A stretch of DNA of 64,000 bases from NCBI RefSeq assembly GCF_001426865.1, contig NZ_LMFO01000015.1, forward strand, positions 1-64,000, read 5' to 3'. Under the pieces are notes generated by a model. The model saw only the letters and a program-made list of their open reading frames with translations, was not told the origin of the DNA and ran no database searches. This stretch comes from Paenibacillus sp. Root52 (GTDB taxonomy: Bacteria; Bacillota; Bacilli; Paenibacillales; Paenibacillaceae). A program made the position numbers and the translations under genes. Within the stretch, counting starts at the first letter, position 1. Each line of letters begins with the position of its first letter. Shown here piece after piece: positions 1-8,386 of the stretch.

Positions 1-605
1 TTGCAAGCTCTTTTTTTAAGTTTCTTTCGAAGCTTATTTTGTTTGCTTGCCGCACCGTGTTTCTCGTGTTTTCTTGGCCGGAATTAGAATATACCATGCT
101 GGTTTAATTAATGCAACTCTTTTTTCAAATTTATTTATCTTTTGAGTTTTGAGTTTAGTTCCACTTCGCTTACTCTCAACTAGATCATAGATCGCATGTA
201 CCTAAACATCTCTCGTTCAGCCTATATTAGTAGATATAAGCCTACTATTTATTTAAGAGTGTTCTAACGTATTACCCTTCAACAACATTATCAATCTCTA
301 TTTTAATATAATCTTCGTAATAGAACCTATCAACTCAATCCACTAATATGTCTCTACTTAGTGACTACAACATATTCACCATGTAATCCTCATTATAGAG
401 GTAATAGAGAGAATAATAGAAGAAGCACACTTTTCTCACATTAATCTGGACTAAGCTAGACCAGGTCGAGCTAATCTATGACTCCACTAGACCGCTCTAC
501 TTCAATACACTTTACTGAGTACTATAATAGACCCTACTAGACTTCGTTTTCTATTGCTTCCTATACACACATCCTGTTAGCTTCTCATTTTCAACACACC
601 TACTC
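1..605. other. AT-rich intergenic stretch without a recognisable gene
   Basis: No open frame of convincing length or family likeness lies here. The sequence is AT-rich with many scattered CTAGA/TAGACC-like words. At the extreme left edge the minus strand reads an A-tract followed by GAGCTTGCAA, which resembles an UP element plus a -35 box of a strong promoter firing leftwards out of the window; the -10 region is not visible, so this is only a suggestion. Confidence 0.5.
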
Positions 606-1157
606 TTACGCTCGAGATCTAAACCTACCCATTACAATAGTGTCATAGAACTGCCCGTCTGTATGCATTCGATCTCTCCTCATAATTCCTTCGACTTCAA
701 AACCTACTTTCTTATAAAGTTCTACTGCTTTTTCGTTCGTACCTAACACGTTCAACGTCATTTTCTCGACACCCGCCGTATCTGCCCAATGAATAGATAT
801 CTCCAATAGCTTCTTCCCTATCCCGTACCCCCAGAATTCCCTCGCAACACATACGCCGAATTCAACCTTATGAGCAAAGCGTTTTAAGCCCACTCCCTCA
901 CATCTCGCATAGCCTACAATTCGACCTTGTACCACAGCCACGAGAAATAAGTTTCTTGGCTTCTGTGCATCCACTCGGATGATACCCGCAAATCCTGCCT
1001 CATCAATGTACGCTTCACCCTGCTCGCGATCCATATTCTCGGTTTCGCCATCAATCTGCACACGAAGTGAGGATAATTCACCAGCATCTTTTTCCTCTGC
1101 CGATCTGATCGAATAGTTCATTCCTTTTACGTTAAATACCTGCTGTTCAAGAAGCAT
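606..1157 (-). CDS. GNAT family N-acetyltransferase
   Basis: 183-residue protein with the GNAT fold: an acetyl-CoA loop of Q/R-x-x-G-x-G type (FWGYGIGKKLLE, about residues 109-120) followed by the closing part (LGTNEKAVELYKKVGFEVEG) that is typical of RimI/RimL-like acetyltransferases. The substrate cannot be told from sequence; it could be a protein N-terminus, an amine or a small metabolite. The ATG start has an AGAGGAAGGG ribosome site 9 nt upstream; an inner ATG (MNYSIRS, residue 14) is a possible alternative because GNAT domains usually begin about there. It stands alone on the minus strand, 50 bp after the end of the two-component regulator gene. Confidence 0.85.
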   Translation of the reverse strand: MLLEQQVFNVKGMNYSIRSAEEKDAGELSSLRVQIDGETENMDREQGEAYIDEAGFAGIIRVDAQKPRNLFLVAVVQGRIVGYARCEGVGLKRFAHKVEFGVCVAREFWGYGIGKKLLEISIHWADTAGVEKMTLNVLGTNEKAVELYKKVGFEVEGIMRRDRMHTDGQFYDTIVMGRFRSRA

Positions 1158-1207
1158 AAAAACTAACCCTTCCTCTCCACTGCATTCACATTCGTTATTT
1201 GTACACG

Positions 1208-2812
1208 CTAGCCAATTTCTGATGGACTCTTACCTGTGAGCATTTTGAACACCTGGCTAAAATACGTCGCATTCCGGAATCCCGTCATCTCACTAACTTC
1301 ATACACCATGTAATTCCCCGACTGCAACAGTTCCATTGCCTTCTGGACTCGATACCCGTTCAGATAACTCACAAAGTTTTCTCCACTCACCCTTTTAAAT
1401 AACTGGCTCAGATATTTAGGATGCACAAACAGACCCTTAGCGATCGCTTCAAAGCTGATCTCTTCAACGTAATGCAATTCCACGTATCGTTTGACCTGTT
1501 CTACGAGTTTATTACTCTTCTTCTCGCCCATCTCTTTCCTTGTCTGCTCTAGCCAATTATGAATAATGTCGTCTAGCCAGCTTATCAGGTTCTGCAGAGC
1601 ATACTTGTATTGAATTTCTTGCAAAAAATCACTCATGGCGAGCGGAGGTGTTAGCATCGGATAATGTCGATTCCAACTATGAATCAGCGTATCAAACAAA
1701 CTCACGGCCACAACCTGCACATCCTGAATCCCATTACAACTCCCTCCATTCAGCAAACTACGGATATGATGCCATACCTCTTCTGCCAGATCAGGCCGGA
1801 TATCCACCCACGCTTCATTCCATTGTCGCAACAAAAGCGAATAATCCGTCACACTAGTTTCTGCTGCCTCTGACGATTGATAACGATATACACGGCTGCC
1901 TCCCTGAAATTCTGCTGCTTCCAGCGCCTCTCTACTCTCTAGATAAGAATCCATCACCTCGCACAAGTGACCCTTCACACTACCAATTCCAGCACTCAAT
2001 TCTAGCTTGAGGTACGTGAAAATCTGATCGATCATCTGCTCCACGAGGGATTGAACCTGTTCATGGTCATCATTCTCGGCAAATAACAGTAGCACAAATA
2101 AACGATCGGAATAGTCTACAATTTCTACCTGACAATCAGGCATATGCGGGATCTGTGCCTTGATGGTCTCCTGAATAATGTCTGCTGCCCCGTAGCGTAG
2201 CAACTGCCAATCCCGCTCTTTCATCCGCGTTAGAAATCCAGGTCGATTAAGTTGTAGGCTGATGGCGCGTACTGGGGAGCCCTTACGAATCCCTACATAA
2301 CTTATACGTTCATCTGGCAGCTCGTCTGCTCGATACCGCGTCGTTAACAATTCATGCAGAAAGTGTTTGCGCAAATAGGGAAGCACTCTTCCTATCTCCT
2401 GTTTGTATGTCCGCTCTAGCCGCTCATGCCGCTCCCGTACATCCTGCTCCAGCAATACATCACGCAGCACAGACTCAATCTCCTCTACCTCTGCAGGCTT
2501 TAGCAAAAAGTGATTCACTCCCCAGCGCATAGCTGCTCGGGCGTTCTCGAATTCATCGTATCCGCTCAGAATGATAATCGGCAGATGAGGGTGTTCTTTC
2601 CGCAACGCTTGCGTCACCTCAAGCCCTGTCATTCCAGGCAGATACACATCCGTCATCACTAGATCAGGATGCAGACAATGAAATAGTTCCAGCGCATCTA
2701 ACCCGTTGGAAGCTGTTCCGGCAATACGAAGACCGAGGGAAGACCAATGAATGTGTTCTGTTAAGGCTTTGATAATATGAGGGTCATCGTCTACGAGCAT
2801 GATCGTCTTCAT
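1208..2812 (-). CDS. YesN-like response regulator with AraC-type DNA-binding domain
   Basis: 534 residues. The receiver domain (about 1-120) has the acidic pocket VDDD at 7-10, phosphoacceptor Asp55 (LVMTDVYLPG) and the conserved Lys in LLKPAE. A long middle region (about 150-420) is typical of this class. The C-terminus (about 430-532) has two helix-turn-helix units of AraC type, ending FRNATYFSQVFKMLTGKSPSE. It should be phosphorylated by the adjacent YesM-like kinase and activate the upstream sugar ABC genes; that target is inferred from the operon. The start overlaps the kinase stop by 4 nt, indicating translational coupling. Confidence 0.92.
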   Translation of the reverse strand: MKTIMLVDDDPHIIKALTEHIHWSSLGLRIAGTASNGLDALELFHCLHPDLVMTDVYLPGMTGLEVTQALRKEHPHLPIIILSGYDEFENARAAMRWGVNHFLLKPAEVEEIESVLRDVLLEQDVRERHERLERTYKQEIGRVLPYLRKHFLHELLTTRYRADELPDERISYVGIRKGSPVRAISLQLNRPGFLTRMKERDWQLLRYGAADIIQETIKAQIPHMPDCQVEIVDYSDRLFVLLLFAENDDHEQVQSLVEQMIDQIFTYLKLELSAGIGSVKGHLCEVMDSYLESREALEAAEFQGGSRVYRYQSSEAAETSVTDYSLLLRQWNEAWVDIRPDLAEEVWHHIRSLLNGGSCNGIQDVQVVAVSLFDTLIHSWNRHYPMLTPPLAMSDFLQEIQYKYALQNLISWLDDIIHNWLEQTRKEMGEKKSNKLVEQVKRYVELHYVEEISFEAIAKGLFVHPKYLSQLFKRVSGENFVSYLNGYRVQKAMELLQSGNYMVYEVSEMTGFRNATYFSQVFKMLTGKSPSEIG

Positions 2813-4656
2813 TTGTTTTCACCACCCAACCACTGATTTAGCTGCTCTTCGATTTCGATGCGCGGCAACGTAATGATCACTTCGACTCCACCGAGCTCAC
2901 CAGCACCTATACGAACCCCGTAATGCGCCCCGCAGTAAAGCTGGATTCGCTGATGTACATTGTGTACGCCTATTCCAGACGTATCTTCCATCCTCCAACC
3001 TTCCGGCAAGCCTTGCCCATTATCTAAAATGCGAATTACGATACCTGATGGAACCCGGGTTCCTTCGTCTCCAATCTCTTCATGAATATGCACTCGAATT
3101 CGCAGCATGTCTTCCTTAGGATGTCCGTGGATCACGGCATTCTCAATAAAGGGCTGCAAAATAATCTTCGGAATGTAATAACCTCTAACCCGCGGGTCGA
3201 TCCTTTCCTGATAATCGATGGAGAACGGTAATCGTTCTGACTGAATGCTAACATAACAACGGGCATGTTCTAGTTCATCTCGCACGTGAATAAACAACCG
3301 CCCTCCACTCAGTCCGATTCGCAGCAGCTTGCTAAGCTGTACAATCATACGACTGATATCCTTCGCTTCATAATCAAGTGCACGCCAATGGATCATATCG
3401 AGTGTATTGTACAGAAAATGAGGTTTGATCTGTGCTTCAAGTAAACCTGTCTGTGCTGCCCGTTTGGCACGACTCTCTTCCCTCACCTGCTCCATCAGCG
3501 TTGTCAGTTGGGATGCCATATGGTTAAAACCATATGCTAAATGAGCATATTCCTCCGTAAATGAGAGCTGTACCCGGGTCTCAAAGTCACCCTTCTCTAA
3601 TTGCCGCATTCGTTTGATCAATTGACGAATCGGGTGAACTATACGCCGCACGAATAAACATGCAAGTATCGCTGAACACAGCAGACCTGTCACTGCAATC
3701 GCAAGCACTTTCCACCCTGCCTCTCTAACTGGAGATAACAGCATATGAACAGGGATGGTCTGTACCAGACGCCATTGAAGCATCGCTGGGCGGGAATACA
3801 GTACAAGCTGCGCGCTACCAGATTGCCCGGATACAACTTCGAATCCGTCATCTCCACGCTCGGCATACTCTTGAATCCAGGCACTGTCGACTAACGGTAT
3901 AACGTTCTGTGCAGATACTGTGGAAGAAGCCTGGTCCTCAGGTGCAGAATCACCCATATGCATAATCACATTACCCGCGGTATCGACCAGCAGTACCTGG
4001 CCATCCAACACCATGGGCATATCTGCGAATCGGCGCACAATATCGGCACGACTTAACCGAATAAGAACATAAGCTACAGTGTTACCACGGCTGTTAAAGA
4101 TCCGCTGAGCATACCCGATCAACGAGTGGCCAGATTCATTTTCCCTAAGCGGCACCCAGGCTCCATCAGCTTGCTCCAGCGCCACAAACCATTCGGAATC
4201 AGAAATCGTATTCACTGGGTAGATCCGATCCTCAGTTGTTATCGCCACACCGTTAAAGGCATCCGTGTACAACTCTACCGACGTAATGCCCTCGCTAACG
4301 ACAACCGTGTGATCCAGTATTTTGGAGACTTCGCGACGCTGATGAATTTGGGTCAATCGTCCTTTGCCAGACGTCTCCAAGAGAGCAGACAGCTCCCTGT
4401 TGCTGGTAAGTGAGTATGCAGTGCCCGTCACCCCTGTTATAAAATCAAATCCTCGACGGGTGCTCTCATTAAGAAGCGCTAACCGCGCCTTGCTAATCTC
4501 GGTAAACGTGACTGCGGAGAAGGATTGATATGCCAACCACACGATGACAGACACCAGCAACAGGTTAAATGCAATAAAGCAAGTCACCATCAACGTGGAG
4601 AGCTTGCTTTGTTGCAGCTTCTGATTAAACCATCTGGATAATGCTCGTTTCCTCAT
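2809..4656 (-). CDS. YesM-like sensor histidine kinase
   Basis: 615-residue membrane kinase. A first membrane helix lies at about 20-45 and a second at about 305-335, enclosing an extracytoplasmic sensor domain of about 260 residues (dCache-like). A HAMP segment follows, then the His_kinase/HATPase module: phospho-His in IKPHFLYNT, N box PFIENAVIHG, G box DNGQGLP, and the late GIGVHNVHQRI loop. This layout is that of the LytS/YesM group that senses carbohydrates or their binding proteins. It lies 23 bp after the permease gene and overlaps the regulator gene by 4 nt, so it is co-transcribed with the transporter. The ligand is unknown. Confidence 0.92.
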   Translation of the reverse strand: MRKRALSRWFNQKLQQSKLSTLMVTCFIAFNLLLVSVIVWLAYQSFSAVTFTEISKARLALLNESTRRGFDFITGVTGTAYSLTSNRELSALLETSGKGRLTQIHQRREVSKILDHTVVVSEGITSVELYTDAFNGVAITTEDRIYPVNTISDSEWFVALEQADGAWVPLRENESGHSLIGYAQRIFNSRGNTVAYVLIRLSRADIVRRFADMPMVLDGQVLLVDTAGNVIMHMGDSAPEDQASSTVSAQNVIPLVDSAWIQEYAERGDDGFEVVSGQSGSAQLVLYSRPAMLQWRLVQTIPVHMLLSPVREAGWKVLAIAVTGLLCSAILACLFVRRIVHPIRQLIKRMRQLEKGDFETRVQLSFTEEYAHLAYGFNHMASQLTTLMEQVREESRAKRAAQTGLLEAQIKPHFLYNTLDMIHWRALDYEAKDISRMIVQLSKLLRIGLSGGRLFIHVRDELEHARCYVSIQSERLPFSIDYQERIDPRVRGYYIPKIILQPFIENAVIHGHPKEDMLRIRVHIHEEIGDEGTRVPSGIVIRILDNGQGLPEGWRMEDTSGIGVHNVHQRIQLYCGAHYGVRIGAGELGGVEVIITLPRIEIEEQLNQWLGGENK

Positions 4657-4679
4657 GGAATCACTCTTTCGTCTTGGAG

Positions 4680-5528
4680 TTACCCTTTAAGCCCGGAGGT
4701 TGCGATTCCTTCCACGAAGTACTTCTGGCACACGATAAATACGATAAAACACGGCACTAGTGATAGCACTGACATGGCAAACATCGGACCCCAATCCGAT
4801 TGGGAACTGGAATCCAGGAACAGACGCAGACCTAGTGGCACCGTGTATTTACTTACATCACTTAGATAGATCAACTGACTGAAGAAGTCGTCCCATGTCC
4901 ATAAGAATGTAAATATCATCGTGGTGACCAGTGCTGGAAACGCAAGTGGAATAATGATCTTGGTGTATATTCTCACAGGGCCACATCCATCAATAGTTGC
5001 CGCCTCATCCAGCTCTTTGGGAAGCCCCCGGAAGAACTGAACCATGAGGAAAATGAAGAACGCATCCGTTGCCAGCCATTTGGGCACAACGAGAGGTAGA
5101 TACGTATTCACCCACTCCAGGTGATTAAAAAGGATATATTGTGGGATCAGCGTGACATGATGCGGCAACATAATCGTCATGAGCATCAAGCCGAAGCAGA
5201 TCGCTTTGAAACGAAAGTTCAGCCGGGCAAAAGCATATGCTGCCATGGAGCAGGAGATCACATTCCCGAGCACAGCACCCAGCGACAGCACGATGGAGTT
5301 GGTCAAAAAGCGCGAGAATGGATTGCCCTGAATTCCAGACCATCCAGTCATATAATTTTGCCAGTTCCATTCCTTCGGCCAAAACCAGGTTTCCGTAAAA
5401 ATCATATGTCCTGGCTTGAACGAACTGCCCAGCATCCAGAGGATGGGGTACAACATAACAAAAGCGATGCCTGAGATCAGCACATGTTTGGCAATCACCC
5501 AAGTAACAGAAGTACGTTGTCCGATCAT
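4680..5528 (-). CDS. Carbohydrate ABC transporter permease (MalG/LplC type)
   Basis: 282 residues, six predicted membrane helices, CUT1-family inner membrane component. The cytoplasmic EAA loop reads ELDEAATIDGCGPVRIYTKI and is followed by the usual IIPLAFPAL. It ends FVEGIATSGLKG, a classical MalG-like C-terminus. It works with the partner permease, whose stop it overlaps by 4 nt, and with the lipoprotein encoded upstream. No ATPase gene is present in the operon, so a shared MsmX-like ATPase elsewhere in the genome is the likely energiser (inference from how this family works in Firmicutes). Confidence 0.92.
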   Translation of the reverse strand: MIGQRTSVTWVIAKHVLISGIAFVMLYPILWMLGSSFKPGHMIFTETWFWPKEWNWQNYMTGWSGIQGNPFSRFLTNSIVLSLGAVLGNVISCSMAAYAFARLNFRFKAICFGLMLMTIMLPHHVTLIPQYILFNHLEWVNTYLPLVVPKWLATDAFFIFLMVQFFRGLPKELDEAATIDGCGPVRIYTKIIIPLAFPALVTTMIFTFLWTWDDFFSQLIYLSDVSKYTVPLGLRLFLDSSSQSDWGPMFAMSVLSLVPCFIVFIVCQKYFVEGIATSGLKG

Positions 5529-6475
5529 GATTTCCCACCATCCTCATAGTGCACCCACAGCTTGCTGCTGCGGAATACCAGCAATGTAAATATCCCAATC
5601 AGAACAACCAACACCCATGCCATTGCGGAAGCATAGCCCATTTGAAAAAAGGAGAATCCTTTTTTGTATAAGTACAGAGAGTACATTAATGTTGAATTCA
5701 CCGGTCCTCCACTACCGTTACTAATAACGAAGGCCTGTGTGAATGACTGAAAGGATGTGATGAGTTGCATGACAAGATTGAAGAAGATGACAGGTGATAG
5801 AATCGGCAGTGTTATATAGAAGAATCTCCGTAAAGGCCCTGCACCGTCCACTGCTGAAGCTTCATCATATTCAGGTGGAATCTGCTTCAAGCCTGCCAAG
5901 AAAATAATCATGGATGAACCGAACTGCCATACGGATAACAGTACGATTGAATATAGAGCATACTTCGGATTAGCAACCCAATCCGGGGCTTTAATGCCCA
6001 CCATGGCAAGCACACCGTTAAGCAACCCATCGCCGCCTAGCATTTTGCGCCATAACATGGCAATCGCCACACTGCCTCCAAGCAGCGTCGGGATGTAATA
6101 CACTGTTCGGTAAATGCCGAGTCCACGTATGCCTTTGTTGAGCAGCATGGCAACAAGTAATGCGAAAATAAGCTTGACCGGTACCGATACGGCAACATAC
6201 GTAAACGTGACCTTGAGCGACTGGATAAACAGCTTATCTGATGTAAACATCGTCATGTAGTTGTCCAGACCGACCCAGGAAGGGGCGGCCAGGATACTAT
6301 AATCGGTAAACGAAATATACAACGATACCAGCATGGGACCTAGGGTCAGAAATAACAGTCCAACAAGCCATGGGGCGAGAAACAGAAGGGCAGCTCCGTT
6401 ATGCGCGTATCTTCGTTTCACTCGCCGGGTGGCTACATTCTCGATTCGAGCTTGACTGACCTGTGATGTAGTCAT
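5525..6475 (-). CDS. Carbohydrate ABC transporter permease (UgpA/LplB type)
   Basis: 316 residues with six predicted membrane helices after a short basic N-terminus ending in KRRYAHNGAALLFLAPWL. The EAA loop reads EYDEASAVDGAGPLRRFFYITLP, as expected for a CUT1 permease. It is encoded 50 bp downstream of the solute-binding lipoprotein and overlaps the second permease by 4 nt. The two permeases form the membrane channel of a sugar or oligosaccharide importer; the substrate is not identifiable from sequence. Confidence 0.92.
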   Translation of the reverse strand: MTTSQVSQARIENVATRRVKRRYAHNGAALLFLAPWLVGLLFLTLGPMLVSLYISFTDYSILAAPSWVGLDNYMTMFTSDKLFIQSLKVTFTYVAVSVPVKLIFALLVAMLLNKGIRGLGIYRTVYYIPTLLGGSVAIAMLWRKMLGGDGLLNGVLAMVGIKAPDWVANPKYALYSIVLLSVWQFGSSMIIFLAGLKQIPPEYDEASAVDGAGPLRRFFYITLPILSPVIFFNLVMQLITSFQSFTQAFVISNGSGGPVNSTLMYSLYLYKKGFSFFQMGYASAMAWVLVVLIGIFTLLVFRSSKLWVHYEDGGKS

Positions 6476-6525
6476 CTTATCGCAACCTCCCCGCAGAATT
6501 AGAAAGTCTGGAACAGCTTCACTCG

Positions 6526-7860
6526 TTATTGACTCGATCCAAGCGTAGCTTTGGCACCTTCAATAAACTGGGCAATGACATCCTGCATGCTGCCCTGACC
6601 AAAGGCGATCTGCTCGCTTGTGCTCTTGAAGCTTGTGTCCACCTCAGCAAATCCTTGCGGGTATGGCGGGTCAATCTCACTGGAATGCTTCGATACGGTA
6701 TCAATGAATTGGAAAATAGCTTGTTCTGCTTCTGGCAAAGTTGGCTGCATCTGCTCACGAATGCTTGCGTTGACTGGCACACCACGTTCTGAGCCTAGAA
6801 TTGCCGTTGCCTCCGGGTCATTTACCATAAAGTCAATGAACATAGCGACTTCCTTTGGATGTTTCGTTTTGGCATAACCGGAGAGAAATTGACCTGGTTT
6901 CAGATATTCGCCGATTTGCTTTTCATTCACACCGTGAGGAAGTACTTGGATGGCGAGTTTGTGATCCTGATTTTTGTTCACCTGCTGGAACGTCAGCAAT
7001 TGGTTAGACCATGCAAAATCCATTGCCGCTGTTCCGAGTGAAATCGGTCGTGTCTCCAGTGCATTCGTCGTGGAAGCCGTCACCTCCGCAGAAGTTGCGC
7101 CTCCACTCTCACGTAGGGCAGCCCACATCTCAAACCACTGCTGTAACTCCTCATTCGTCGCTGTGATTGTGCCTCCGTCAAACAATCCTTTTCCCGTTTG
7201 CCGGATAAATACCTCAAACATATTCGTTGCTCCAGAAATATCTGCTGAACCGTAGAATCCATCCCCTTTAGCTGCAGCAATCTTAGTCGCAATATCTTCA
7301 AAGTCCTTCCATGTCCAACTCTCCTGAGGCTCTTCAATACCTAACTCTTGGAATACAGTAGCGTCATAAATGACACCCGGTGCGTTGACTCCTAGGGTAA
7401 TTGCGTACAATTTATCATCAATCGATCCGGCTGTGATCATACTCTGATCATGATCCTTAGTCCGTAGCTCTTGGCTCTCTGCATACGGAGTCAGGTCAAG
7501 CAAGGCACCACGCCGAGCAAAATCCGTCAGAAACGCGTAATCCATCTGTACGATATCTGGGGCGTTAGAACCGGCTACCTGCGTGGTCAGCTTATCAAAA
7601 TAACCATCCCAGCCTGAATATTCAGGTTTAATGGTGATGCCCGGATGCTTCTCTTCAAACAATTTGATCACTTTGGTTGTTAGATCATGTCTGGTCTGTG
7701 ATCCCCACCAGGTCATACGAAGTTCAATCTTACCTGAGGTGTCTCCTTTGCCTCCTTCATCAGAAGAAGCCGTTGTACCGGAAGACCCTCCAGAACAGGC
7801 TGTAGCGAACAATAACAGGGACAGGCAGAACAGGGTTACCCACTTTTTCGTAATCATCAT
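6526..7860 (-). CDS. Sugar ABC transporter substrate-binding lipoprotein
   Basis: Extracellular solute-binding protein family 1, 444 residues from the ATG at 7860. That start is chosen because a GGGGAGG site lies 10 nt upstream and the protein then begins with a normal lipoprotein signal peptide (MMITKK, hydrophobic core, lipobox FATAC with Cys22). A longer reading frame to 7932 would put junk before the signal peptide. The mature part begins with a Ser/Gly-rich linker and has typical family motifs (TWWGSQTRHD, FEEKHPGI, DIVQMDYAFL). It is the first gene of the transporter / YesMN operon and has a cre site in its leader. Confidence 0.9.
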   Translation of the reverse strand: MMITKKWVTLFCLSLLLFATACSGGSSGTTASSDEGGKGDTSGKIELRMTWWGSQTRHDLTTKVIKLFEEKHPGITIKPEYSGWDGYFDKLTTQVAGSNAPDIVQMDYAFLTDFARRGALLDLTPYAESQELRTKDHDQSMITAGSIDDKLYAITLGVNAPGVIYDATVFQELGIEEPQESWTWKDFEDIATKIAAAKGDGFYGSADISGATNMFEVFIRQTGKGLFDGGTITATNEELQQWFEMWAALRESGGATSAEVTASTTNALETRPISLGTAAMDFAWSNQLLTFQQVNKNQDHKLAIQVLPHGVNEKQIGEYLKPGQFLSGYAKTKHPKEVAMFIDFMVNDPEATAILGSERGVPVNASIREQMQPTLPEAEQAIFQFIDTVSKHSSEIDPPYPQGFAEVDTSFKSTSEQIAFGQGSMQDVIAQFIEGAKATLGSSQ

Positions 7861-7889
7861 GAATGAAATTCCTCCCCTTTTTGCATTTA

Positions 7890-7903
7890 TGAAATCGCTT
7901 ACA
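7890..7903 (-). promoter_or_regulatory. cre site (CcpA binding) in the sugar ABC operon leader
   Basis: TGAAATCGCTTACA matches the consensus TGWAANCGNTNWCA at all 14 positions, also when read on the other strand. It lies about 30 bp upstream of the lipoprotein start and downstream of the likely promoter, so CcpA would act as a roadblock, giving glucose repression of the transporter. Confidence 0.75.
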
Positions 7904-7934
7904 AAACCTATTGTAACGATCCATTGCCGCACAT

Positions 7935-7964
7935 GACATAAACAAAAGTAAGCTTTCCTGTCAA
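7935..7964 (-). promoter_or_regulatory. Likely sigma-A promoter of the sugar ABC operon
   Basis: Minus strand carries a perfect -35 TTGACA (7964-7959) and, 17-18 bp on, a weak -10 (TTATGT or TATGTC). The weak -10 fits a promoter that needs an activator, consistent with the YesN-like regulator encoded in the same operon. Confidence 0.5.
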
Positions 7965-8386
7965 AAAAGTAAGGGGTTGTTACACCAAGTGGAATTTCAA
8001 ATCACACATGAGCTTCTGCATCTCTGATAAGATCAGCATGAGTATTTAGGCGGAGGTTAATCTTCATGGATATGGTATTATAGCAGGTTCATTTAATCAA
8101 TAGGTTCAAAATATTTTCAAGAGATAGGTAACCGAAAATAGAAAACCAAAGATACCCACAGCCGCCGTAGAAAATACTAAGGGGCTATGAATATCTCTGG
8201 TAATTGAGATAATTCAGGTAATTCAGTTAATTTAGGTGACTTAGGTGACTTAGTGAAATTAAAAGATAAACATAGATTACATAGGTGACTAGGGATCTAT
8301 TATCTCAGAAATCTCTATTTATCTAGTATATTCAATAATATCTAAGATACCTTACAGGATTCTGAGTATCCTAACCTACCTAGTGC
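7965..8386. other. Intergenic region between NRPS4 and the sugar ABC operon
   Basis: About 420 bp, AT-rich in its NRPS-proximal half, without a convincing gene. It holds a degenerate 9-bp tandem repeat (8211-8255). I could not find a clear intrinsic terminator for the NRPS operon: the short GTGC/GCAC palindrome near 8380 lacks a U-run. Confidence 0.5.
8211..8255. repeat. Five degenerate 9-bp tandem units
   Basis: Consecutive units AATTCAGGT, AATTCAGTT, AATTTAGGT, GACTTAGGT and GACTTAGTG. Adjacent units differ by 1-3 bases. The array lies downstream of the NRPS operon and upstream of the sugar ABC promoter; function unknown. Confidence 0.6.

Noticed and set aside
5125..5598. 157-residue minus-strand frame and a long list of other frames of 60-200 codons inside large genes
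   Set aside because: They are out-of-frame shadows of strongly supported genes, with no family likeness and no proper ribosome site.
7861..7932. N-terminal extension of the sugar-binding lipoprotein
   Set aside because: It overlaps the cre site and leader and would displace the lipoprotein signal peptide; ATG 7860 has a clear ribosome site.
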